From Mytilinidion resinicola (lineage: Eukaryota > Ascomycota > Dothideomycetes > Mytilinidiales > Mytilinidiaceae): 64,000 bases of DNA. Of this stretch, positions 55,210-64,000 are shown piece by piece (position 1 is the first letter of the stretch; each line of letters opens with the position of its first letter). The notes beneath the pieces are model-generated. The model did not search any database and had not been told where the DNA came from. It worked only from the letters and a program-made list of their open reading frames with translations. The position numbers and the translations under genes are program-made. The stretch is taken from the NCBI RefSeq assembly GCF_010093595.1, contig NW_022985437.1, forward strand, positions 955,380-1,019,379. Direction: 5' to 3'.

Positions 55210-56365
55210 TTAGGGCTGTACATATTTATCCAGCCTCTTCCTGAAATCTGCAAGCCGTTGCTCGACACGCTCGCCGTTCCACGTCTCTCCGTCTGATGTT
55301 CTGATGAGGGTTGGCATACCGATCTGCTCGATTGCGAAGCTGGCTGCAATTGAGCCCCATACTGCTGCATCCTCAACGTTTCCACATCTGACAAACCCTA
55401 CTGCAAAGCCCCCTAGAAACCCGTTTCCTCCGCCAGTGGGATCGACTACTTTCTCTGCTGATTCATGAACAGCTGGAATCCATTTGCTGACCCCTTGGTC
55501 TCTAATATAGCAGCCATCCTTACCAGATCTCACTACGACAGCTCCATCTCCGTCTGGTCCGATTCCCCACTGAATCCACTGCTTCGCCAGGTCCTCAATG
55601 GCCCCGTAATCAACATGGCCTTCGCGATCTACAGTCTTTGCATGGAAAGCACCAAGCTCGGAATGATTGGGACTAACGACATCCACATGCTTGAGCGCCA
55701 CCTTGCAATTCTCGAGCTCCTCGCGCGTGCACAGGTCTGGAACTGGCTCCCAAATGAACAGCGGCCTCGGCTTTTTGCCTGGTTCTGGCCACTGGCCTCT
55801 CATGATCAGAATATTCTTGACTAGGTCTACACACCGGATGGGCGAGCAGATCAGATGAAACGACTTGGACCAGAGAAGCTTGCCTTCGAGACAGGTGTGG
55901 TCAAGTCGGAGCTTGGGTGTTGTGTAGCGGAAAGCTGCATGAGATCAGACGCGCTACTGTGAGCTGAGATATGACATGCTATGCTATACCTCTGAAATCG
56001 TTCTCGCCGTAACCGTTCCAGCCTCTGGTGGTCAGCCTATGCGGTGTTTCGCGCATCAGACATGCCGTGTCCCACTGCACAATGGTCTCTCGCAGCTCGG
56101 ACGGGAAGTCAGACCCGCAGTCCACGACCCAGCCCACAGATTGAGACTGTGGCGGCGGCGAAAACATGCGAGCTCCTACGGCAGAGTACGTCCCAGCGCC
56201 GCCAAGTATATCTTTTGCGGCTGGTTTGGGCGGCGGGAACTCAATCTCGTCTGCATAGATTAGAGGTTACGCTTTGATATAAAACGGGATACCGTAGAGC
56301 AATTCACCAATGATAAACATGCCCATGGTGAAGAAGTCCACGCCGTCCGTGTCACCTTCCGCCAT
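55210..56365 (-). CDS. PfkB-family carbohydrate kinase-like protein (Mak32-like)
   Basis: Three exons fit: 56308-56365, 55990-56250 and 55210-55934, giving 347 residues. The start MAEGDTDGVDFFTMGMFIID and the first Gly-rich block DILGGAGTYSAVGARMF fit the PfkB sugar-binding end. SPNHSELGAF lies in the middle. The second signature reads DPTGGGNGFLGGFAVG; the usual form is D-T-x-G-A-G-D, whose Asp is the catalytic base. Here Asn replaces that Asp, as I recall for Mak32-type fungal proteins. Yeast Mak32 is needed for stability of the L-A virus-like particle, with no known sugar substrate. Kinase activity should therefore not be assumed. It is divergent to CAP/Srv2 with 339 bp between starts. Confidence 0.82.
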
Positions 56366-56704
56366 GGTCACTGCGGGCGTGTTGGATACAGATAGATGGG
56401 GAATAGGATGGGCCGTGGTCCATGAGTGGATGGGATGCTCGGCGTCTCACTCTTGGCCGCGGACTAGCGCTCCGTGATGCTGGCGCGCAGGAGACGACAA
56501 CTTTCACTACTTCAGCTTAGTTATTGCTATTCGCCCCTAGCACCACCACATTCTTGCACGAGCCCTGTTCTGCCTCGTCGCCGGCTCTTCTTGTCTCTAT
56601 TTCTGCTCTCTGCCTTCAACGCCCGCGACACGCGCTGCACTGGCCCGCGAGCCTACCTCGTTGCACAGGCAACTCCCCTTGGGTTTCCAGCTATCCCCGC
56701 AATA
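56366..56704. promoter_or_regulatory. Divergent promoter between PfkB-like gene and CAP
   Basis: A 339-bp region containing both promoters. The CAP side is pyrimidine-rich. No further element was recognised. Confidence 0.5.
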
Positions 56705-58592
56705 ATGGCAGCAAACAACATGAACAATCTGACTACTCTGATAAAAAGGTTTGTTGGCCCCTCCTGGCCTCCCAAACACAAAGAAGACTCGACCATGAGC
56801 GAACACGACAACGCCCTAGCCCGCCGCGTCTCCGGACCCGTGCATTTGCAACCAGATGCGCTGACTACTATGATACATAGGCTCGAGGCTGCCACCTCTC
56901 GCCTGGAAGACATTGCCTCGACGTCTGTCGGCCCTGAAACTACCACCGCCAATGGCTCTGTCTCGTCCGCCGTGCCTCCTGCGCCTCCGATGCCACCCAG
57001 CGGCAGCACAGCTTCCGCCCCAGCCGAGCCAGTGGCTGTCCTACCTCCTTCAGTCGAGGCATTTGATGTTCTCCTCAATACAGAGCTCAAGGCATGGTTG
57101 GATCTGAGTGCCAAGCTGGGAGGCGTCATTGACGGACAGGTACGCGACCGTACATGACGATTTTTGTGAAGCTTGCATGCTTATCAACAACCGGTACAGG
57201 CGAAAGCAGTCAAGCAAGCGTTCGATGCGCAGCGCGTCTTCCTCCTCGTAGCGACCAAGGCCAAGAAACCAGATATGGGGTCTCCGAAATACATGGACCT
57301 CCTGAAGGATATTACACAGGCCATGACAAAGGTGTCTGATGTGCGACAGTCCAACAGGGAACCAGCCCTCAAAGATCCATTATCAATGGTTGCGGATGGC
57401 GTTGACACACTCAGCTGGATAACCATAGAGTCGAAGCCCGCGGATCATGTCACAGAGCTCTTTGGCGGAGCCCAGATGTATGGCAACAAGGTTCTGAAGG
57501 AGTATAAGGAAAAGTAAGGCATATGTATGGTGGATCCTTCGGAATATTACTGACATATAGGCGCAGACCAGACCGGACGAATGTAGAGTGGGTTCAAGCA
57601 TACTATAAGTTGTACAAATCGCTCGCCGCCTACGTAAAACAATTCCACCTGACTGGCGTTGCCTGGAACAAAAATGGCATCGACGCCAGCGAAGCTCTGA
57701 AGCAAGTCAAATCATCTCCAGCTGGAGCTGCCACAAATGGAGCCCCAGCTTCTCCCGCCCCGGCAGGTGCTATTCCACCACCACCCGGCCCTCCCCCTCC
57801 ACCAATGCCCCCAGCACCGAAAGCAAAAGCTGCGGACATGGGTGCTGTTTTCAGCGCTCTCAACCAGGGAGAAAACGTGACAAAAGGCTTGAAGAAGGTC
57901 GACCAGAGCCAGATGACGCACAAGAACCCATCATTGCGGGCTACTGCACCAGTGCCGGAACGCAGTTCCAGCATCGATTCAATTGGACGGAGCAAGAGCC
58001 CTGCACCTCCTGGGAAGAAGCCGAAGCCACAAAGCATGCGCACAAAGAAGCCCTCAAGAAAAGAGCTAGACGGGAACAAATGGATAATCGTAAGTACTTT
58101 GCTATTATCTTGATTGTTTTGATATCCGTGAAGCTAACCGATAGCGCATAGGAGCACTTCGATGCACCGGGTGACATCGTCGAAATCGATGCCGAAATCA
58201 ATCACTCCATTCTCATCTCCGGATGCAAGAGCACTACTATTCGTATTAATGGCAAAGCAAATGCCATTTCTCTCGACAACTCCTCCCGTACTTCGCTGAT
58301 CATCGATTCCCTCGTCTCTTCTGTCGATGTGATCAAGGCCCCCAACTTTGCCCTCCAGGTTCTCGGCGCACTGCCAACAGTTCTTCTCGACCAGGTGGAC
58401 GGTGCACAGATTTACTTGTCGAAGGATAGCCTGGCCACGGAGGTTTTCACCAGCAAATGCACGAGCATCAATATTAACCTGCCTCCAGAAGAGGATGGAG
58501 GTGATTATACCGAGGCGCCAATTCCAGAGCAGTTCAGGAGTTACATCAAGAATGGTCAACTGCTGAGCGAGATCGTGGAGCATTCCGGATAA
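56705..58592 (+). CDS. srv2: Adenylyl cyclase-associated protein (CAP/Srv2)
   Basis: Five exons fit: 56705-56748, 56881-57139, 57200-57513, 57561-58089 and 58152-58592, giving 528 residues. The first intron rebuilds LIKRLEAATSRLEDIAS, the cyclase-binding coiled-coil start, so the intervening 44 codons are intronic despite lacking a stop. Then come the helical-folded domain (WITIESKPADHVTELFGGAQ), a poly-Pro stretch (PPPPGPPPPPMPP, about 278-290) that can bind profilin or SH3 proteins, a WH2-like segment, and the C-terminal CARP beta-helix (KWIIEHFDAPGD, ILISGCKSTTIRING). CAP recycles ADP-actin and links Ras to adenylyl cyclase in yeast. Identification is secure. Retention of intron 1 would place 44 extra residues inside the coiled coil. 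Confidence 0.95.
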
Positions 58593-59662
58593 ACCAGCAA
58601 GCCTTTCCCATTTGTTCGGACTAGCAATCCTGGAGACAACTTTCGGACAGTTAGCATTGGATGGAGTTGACTGTTGAGCCATGCGGAATTCGCCGGGGTT
58701 CTTGGAGCAGGGTGGTATTTCCCCGTGTATCACAAGTTTGTATAGAGCCTTCCGCCCTCCCTTCGTCTTCTCTTCTTTTCATGAGACAGATTAGTATTAG
58801 TAAATTCAAATCCTTTTTACCTGCTACTCGTGCTTCCTTTCCCAGTTCACAAGTGTGATAATCACCCCAGTTCCAAAATCACTGTCCCAATCCACGCACT
58901 TGTTTCTATCTTAGCCACACCTGGACCCACCTCCCTCCACGCCCCACCCGTTAGGGAGTGATGGAAGGCCTATTAGCCGAGCGCGCGTGCGACGCGAGCT
59001 GCGCCAACGTGCCTCCATCCGTCGCGCCCCTAGTGCACCACGATATCAGTCATTCTAACCCAACTAGCACATGCATGCGGGGAAAGTGCTGTGCCTGCAG
59101 CTGACTGCATATCGATTGTTAATGGAGCCTTCCGGCGTGATAGGAACAAGAAGAGTCTTGACTTTGCCGGATTCCGAAAGTACCTCTCCACAGCTTAAGT
59201 ATGAAGACAGTTTATGGTAGATCTGAGAATAGGTATAAAATATTAAAGAAGCAATCCTCAGAGTACCAGCAAATCTTAAATCCTCGCAAGTTCAACCGTC
59301 AGTGTATCTGTATAGACTGGAGCAACATCGTTCAAGCAATGCCCGTTCTGGGAGCGAGATTCAAGGTTCCACAGATTAGCGTGGAGGCCTATTGATCACT
59401 GTCTGCCGAAGAGGCTAGGATCTAAACGAGGGGAAGGCCTAATTGGAAGAGAGAAACCTTGAATTAAAAAGATACTTTCTGCAATACGAACGTGTGCTTA
59501 TAGGACCCAAAAGTGGAAGTTTGATGCACTTTCCGTTACGCATTCACAGTCAAATTTGCATGATCGCTAAAGTGCTTCAGGCTACATTTTCCACATCCAA
59601 TAGCCTACTATCAGCTTCGTCTTTCGTGCTCTGGACGTGTTAGGTCTCTTGAAGAAATACAA
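58593..59662. other. Intergenic between convergent genes, nothing recognised
   Basis: A 1.1-kb spacer after CAP and before the 3' end of the GST gene. A GCGCGCGTGCGACGCGAG-like GC-rich patch lies near 58980. Short open frames have no family resemblance. Confidence 0.5.
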
Positions 59663-60374
59663 TCAATGAGACGTGGCCTTAGCCTTATCCGCCAGAACCT
59701 TCTGCACTGCGGGTCTAGCCACGATTCTGTCATTCCAGGCTGCAAAGTACGGCACTTCAGTCTTGAAGTCCCATCCACTTACAAGCTGTGGTATGAGCTG
59801 GTCCCACATGACAAAAGCCAAATCGGCGTATGTGCACTTATTGCCGACAAGATACTGCGCCCCAGTGTCCTTCAGATGACGGTCTATGACCCCAACAAGG
59901 CGCTTGATTTCGTTGGTGTAGCGATCAATCGCAGAAGTCAAATCCTTTTCCGGGTGTGACCATTGGAACCAGGCAGCTTGACCAAAGTAGGGGCCCTGGC
60001 CGCTCATCTGGACATGCAGCCAGGAGACGGTGAGGTATTTCTCGGGGATATTGGTGTATGCGAGCTTGTTTGTCTTGTCGTATGTGTCGATAAGATATTG
60101 GATTATAGCACCAGACTGGTGGTGACTTCAGTCTCTACGTGAAGTTGAACGTCGTCTGCTTGAAACTCACCTCGAAGAGCGTGACGCCAGTGTTTGGGTC
60201 CTCGATGGCTGGGACTCGTCCATTGGGGTTCTTCAACACGAACGGCTCTTTTTTGACATCCTCCTTGGCCACCCACGACGTCTCGTAGAGAATAGCGAGC
60301 TCCTCAAGGATGATAGCAACCTTCCAAGGGTTTGGCCCAGAGGGATGGCTGTATAGGATGATGGACTTCGTCAT
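59663..60374 (-). CDS. Glutathione S-transferase (Ure2/GstA-like)
   Basis: Exon 1 60171-60374 and exon 2 59663-60115 give 218 residues, the usual GST length. The thioredoxin-like N-half begins MTKSIILYSHPSGPNPWKV, has NPNGRVPAIEDP (cis-Pro loop) and ends at the SGAI motif, rebuilt across the 55-nt intron. The Ser/Asn in SGPNPWK are candidate glutathione-activating residues. The C-half is helical (GQAAWFQWSHPE, YLVGNKCTYADLAFVMWDQL, where YADL with its N-cap residues is the family fold signal). It conjugates glutathione to electrophiles in the cytosol. The exact class is uncertain; the Ure2-like group is favoured by the SHPSGPNPWKV start. No neighbouring gene suggests a dedicated pathway. Confidence 0.9.
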
Positions 60375-61159
60375 TTCGACAGAGAGACTTGAGTATGCGG
60401 TCGCTTTGTTGTTGATATTGTGAATAAGGGGATGTACAATTCTGAGTTTGAGTTGAAGCTGACTGAGAGCGAGAGCTACTTATTCATACTTTCCAGATAT
60501 ACGGCCTCCAAATACAATGCCTCGCATACCCTTGTAAGCCCCCGCCGAACCATTTGTAATCTTTATATAGAGGGTAGATGAACAAACTCTCACGTCCTTG
60601 TAATCTCACGAGGTCCGAATCAGGCTTTATATTACAGACGGACTTCTAAACTTATTAAGTACTGAGAGGCTATGAACCGGAGGATAGTAGGCTATAGAGC
60701 TTTCACGGCTACTCAAGTTGCGCGTGATACGTTCGGGAGGCTGGAATATGGGGCCCTGACGATACTGTACTACGATAGTTCCAATTACAAAGTAGGGTGG
60801 AAGTGGTGTTTTCGTAGATTTCAAGGCGCGTGGTTTGACGGCTGCCGAGCCGGAGCGCTGACAAAACAAAAGCTTGGAAATAGTTTAGGTTGACTGGCGG
60901 TACTCCATGTGACGTTCCACGGCTGCCTTGGCCATCACCAACAAACTTGCTGATCCCGGATTACGGCCACGATTCGGAGGAAACTGAGAACAGTCACGAA
61001 GCAGACCAATATTCTGATAGGGGTACGTGCTTTGATCTCGGGCACGACTAAGCCTTTGTTCAGCAACCGCCCGTCACCAACCTGCCACCTTCAAGCCCAG
61101 GGCACGTGTTCGTGCAAGAGAACCTATTAGGCCATCTTCCCGATTTGGCTGTAGCCTCA
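60375..61159. other. Divergent intergenic region, nothing recognised
   Basis: Lies between the GST gene (minus) and the F-box-like gene (plus). No repeat or exon was recognised. CACGTG lies near 61102. Confidence 0.45.
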
Positions 61160-62772
61160 ATGGAGAGGCCAGGGATGCGTCAGTCTGGCTTTTGCCAATT
61201 TCTTTCCCTCGCGGATGAAATTATCCTTGCCGTCATCGAACGAGTCGACCAATCCAAGGACCTCTGCAGGCTAGCTAGAACGTGTGGCCGCTTTCAAGCT
61301 CTTGTTGAACCATATATCTACCGATCAGTTCTCATCCGCACCGGGGCCGAAGCCGAATGCCTCGCCACCTCCTTGGACCGTAGGCCTTCGCGTACTCTAG
61401 ACATTCAGCACTTCGAGGTCCGGTACATCCATAAGGTTGTTGTCGACGACACCGGCATTCTTCAATCAGACAACGAGAGCGGCATCGAGAATGTCGACCG
61501 GATACTGCCACATCTCCGAAACTTGCGTCATTTAACAATCGAGTCACCTTGCATCAATAACAATCCTTGGCGCGGTGATGAGATGATTCCTTGGAGGAGC
61601 GGCTGCCGAGTAAGATACACTCCTCTGTTTCGGGCAGCCAGCCAGGCAACCAGCCTAGACGTACCTTCAAATGGGCCTCTCCTATTTAACAAGCTTCAAA
61701 CTGGTAAGAAACCCGTCTTACACGTACGCATTAGGCTGTTAGTTGACCTATGGTAGTTGTCTTGCATACCCATGGCAACACTCAGAAGTTCGAGCTAGGG
61801 GACGATGCTGTCATTTTTCTTCACCCTACGCTCCAAAACCTAACAATTTCCTGCTCCGATATCACAAATCGCATGTCACTTCCTCCACCTGTTGAAAATA
61901 TTGAAAAGACTACTGCTCTCAGGAGTCTTACTTTCATTGAGTGTAACATCAACGCTATTGCCCTAGGCACAATCTTGCGGTATCCTCGAGCCTTGAAGGA
62001 GATTAATCTTGGGGAAAGAATACATCACTTCCACGATTCGCCCACTAAACCCTTGGTACACTATCACAGAGAGTTCATGCACGCTCTCTACCAGCAGCAT
62101 GAGTCTCTCGAGTACATCAGAAATGTCGGCCGTCGACGTTGGAGACCCGATCCATCGCAGCTGGGGCGTATAACTCTTCGCGACTTCGAGAATCTTCGGT
62201 GCTTGGCCTTAGATCCCAAATCTATTCTCATAAGCCATCTAACTACGAACGGAGCCCCAAAGTCGCTACAAACGCTTAGGCTATTCAGTGACTATGTTCA
62301 CTGTTTCAATCCCCCCGCAAGGTCACTGCCGCACAGAGGGAGAGCCGAGTGGAAAGAGCTCTTGAAAATAACCGATAGAATGCGACATGTTCGTCAAGTG
62401 GACATCGTCCTCGCTCAAACCTTCGCTGATGGAATATTGCAATCACGTGGATACAAGATGGAGGATTTGTACCGCATTTGGCAAGCCAAAGAGCGACGGC
62501 AAGACGTCTACAGGTTCGCCTTTGCGTTGAAAGACCAGGGCAGAGCTTTCAAGCTGTACGCGGAACATTTTCAGGGGGGCGAGATATTTATACCCCCTTT
62601 CCTATACGGCGAGGACACACCCATTGAACACGTGATCTATGACTCGGAAGAGCCGTACGTTTTCAACACTCCAAGCCGTCAGAAACACCAAAGAGAGGCC
62701 GACCAAAATGATAGAGGGCTTGATGAGAATGAAGTGGAGGACGAAGTGATTGTGTTAGGTCTCACAGGGTAG
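61160..62772 (+). CDS. F-box-like protein with leucine-rich-type C-terminal region
   Basis: Exon 1 61160-61703 and exon 2 61757-62772 give 519 residues. The ATG at 61160 is the first one ahead of an F-box-like segment: FLSLADEIILAVIERVDQSK and DLCRLARTCGRFQALVEPYIYRSV. F-boxes bind Skp1 in SCF ubiquitin ligases, and the rest would recruit the substrate. The remaining sequence has repeated LRNLRHLTIESP, LQNLTISCSD, LRSLTFIECNI, LKEINLGERI and LQTLRLFSDY blocks, consistent with irregular leucine-rich repeats. The C-terminal tail is acidic. The intron is 53 nt with GTAAGA, phase 1. Such proteins are numerous and lineage-specific in fungi; the target is unknown. Confidence 0.75.
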
Positions 62773-63338
62773 GCTCGTCGCCTACTGCTTGGGAAGGTTT
62801 GAGGTCCTTTTCTATTCATATGAGGAGCATTCTAGGCGTCTGGCAGGACGACATTGAAGGGTGCGCTTTAATCCCAGTGCGCTCAATCCTCTCAAGGTTT
62901 TACTAGGCTCGGTGACCCATCAGCTTCCATCCATTGCTGTGGTGATGGCAACTGATTTTCTGGCCTGTTAGATGTCCATAGCAGGTCTCCTGCCCTGATG
63001 CCCGTCTTGACTATTCTACGTTAGTGCAATGGGCGATGATAATCGAAGTGCTTGTAACATTGGAGATATAAAAAGAAAAGTCTTTCCAAGGTTGCTGAGG
63101 CTGAACTTTCAAAACTCGAAGTGTTTGAAAGGAAAATATGTGCTATCTTCAACTGGAATGGTCATCCTAATCCGTTACCTGTCCGTGAATACGATATCGC
63201 GGGCCGCGTGGGATCTAAATTTGGAAACAAGGCTAGACCGTACCCGTCTCGCCCCTCACCAACCTCCTTGCGAGGGTTGTCGGCATCCACCTCTTCTCTC
63301 TCCTCGCCTTACAATTCAAACTCTTCCTTCAATTCATA
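62773..63338. other. Intergenic, nothing recognised
   Basis: Spacer and presumed promoter of the gene starting at 63339. The last 60 bp are pyrimidine-rich, as in other leaders here. Longer frames through this region use another reading frame and look accidental. Confidence 0.5.
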
Positions 63339-64000
63339 ATGCGTTCCTTCTTGTCACTCGCTTCTTTCTTCGCTGCCGGAGCGCTGGCATCCCACCTCGG
63401 GTCTACGTCCGAGGACTGGAGAGATTATACATGGAGTTACTACCCCGAGAACACCGCCGACGAGTTGAAGGAACTCGGACTCCCTTTGCCAGAGATTGCG
63501 GCGCCCATCACGACGGTTCATGAGCACGAGAACTATGTCGTGAAACTCGAGTGTTTGGGTTGCCCGTTCCGGGTGCGAGAGTATGGTCAGGTCGTCGAGC
63601 ATTGGCAGGAGAATCCGCAGGACAACTCTTTAGTAAGACACTACCCTTTCGAACAGCTTGCGGAAGCGTCTTTGGACTATGCTAACTTTACTCAGCTATT
63701 CAACTTCTCCATAGCAGAGGACAAACGCTCTCTCCTCGTGAACGGCAAACAGATCTACCCCCTCGTCCTACCAGCCAACATCTACTCCTACCAAGTTCCC
63801 GCCAACCTTTCGGCCGATATCATGCGCAAAATGGTCGACATGAGGATGATGGATAAATCATGGAATGTCGGCACCCAATACGGCAGCTTCGAGATCTCGT
63901 TCGAGCAGACGACTATGATGACAAATGAGCGTCTGGTTCAGCTTCTCCAATTCGATATCACGCATGCTGAAATCCGATGGATTCAAAACCCCGGTGTCGC
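63339..64000 (+). CDS. Secreted protein of unknown function, cut by window end
   Basis: Exon 1 63339-63632 is followed by a 63-nt intron with a GCTAAC branch, then exon 2 from 63696 to the window edge (open). MRSFLSLASFFAAGALASHLG is a signal peptide. After it come SYYPENTADELKELGLPLPE and a paired-cysteine segment LECLGCPFRVRE. Exon 2 carries NFSIAEDKRSLLVNGKQIYP and a basic/aromatic part to ITHAEIRWIQNPGV at the edge. At least 199 residues are visible. I recognise it only as a conserved secreted-protein type of filamentous fungi. The missing 3' end may hold a membrane helix. Joining phase is 0. Confidence 0.72.
   Translation, partial: MRSFLSLASFFAAGALASHLGSTSEDWRDYTWSYYPENTADELKELGLPLPEIAAPITTVHEHENYVVKLECLGCPFRVREYGQVVEHWQENPQDNSLVRHYPFEQLAEASLDYANFTQLFNFSIAEDKRSLLVNGKQIYPLVLPANIYSYQVPANLSADIMRKMVDMRMMDKSWNVGTQYGSFEISFEQTTMMTNERLVQLLQFDITHAEIRWIQNPGV

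Noticed and set aside
61750..62772. Separate 340-codon gene starting at 61750
   Set aside because: It has no independent start context and joins exactly in phase to the upstream F-box-like exon through a 53-nt intron.

Overview
The window is nuclear DNA of a filamentous ascomycete (Pezizomycotina, most likely Dothideomycetes). Genes are split by short introns of about 45-60 nt with GTAAGT-type donors and CTAAC-type branch points. Recognisable fungal genes include ERG24, a class III-like chitin synthase, VMA6, eIF5B, CAP/Srv2, mL44 and MFS transporters. There are no operons, ribosome-binding sites or CRISPR arrays, and I recognised no tRNA or rRNA gene. I assigned exons by hand from reading frame, splice signals and family resemblance. 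The species is not identifiable from what I can see.

Layout. 0-9 kb: ERG24 (sterol C-14 reductase), a broken GH5 glycosidase, a divergent Ras-like GTPase, a multiply broken DUF3669-type gene, and a 471-aa orphan whose first two introns look like GC-AG introns in a duplicated exon-intron unit. 10-21 kb: a housekeeping block with YAE1 and an ABC1/ADCK kinase-like gene (divergent), enoyl-CoA isomerase, eIF5B and the V-ATPase d subunit. 21-26 kb: a VIT/vWA protein whose single, unusually long intron holds a MITE, with an inverted copy just past the gene, then a possible 44-aa secreted peptide. 26-36 kb: low-molecular-weight tyrosine phosphatase, chitin synthase, and a protein with 11 zinc knuckles. 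36-38 kb: a 326-bp inverted repeat with apparently identical arms, upstream of a sugar transporter. 40-42 kb: a hevein-type chitin-binding gene fragment spread over two exons and a small mitochondrial protein. 42.3-44.1 kb: a nest of repeats with a fold-back element, a TRIM-like LTR pair and AT-rich relic DNA. 44.5-48 kb: an anion:cation-symporter-type MFS gene and a secreted membrane protein. 50-64 kb: a pseudokinase, mL44 head-to-head with an 87-aa small membrane protein, a Mak32-like PfkB protein, CAP/Srv2, a GST, an F-box-like protein, and a secreted protein cut by the window end.

Working together. Several neighbours share divergent promoters of 200-350 bp (YAE1/ABC1 kinase, mL44/small membrane protein, PfkB/CAP), and two of these pairs have mitochondrial or Fe-S themes. 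Cell-wall functions recur (chitin synthase, chitin-binding fragment, GH5 relic), but nothing indicates a biosynthetic cluster. No convincing new multi-gene system is visible. The most unusual material is structural: the inverted repeat, the MITE pair, the fold-back and TRIM elements, and the twin GC-AG introns.
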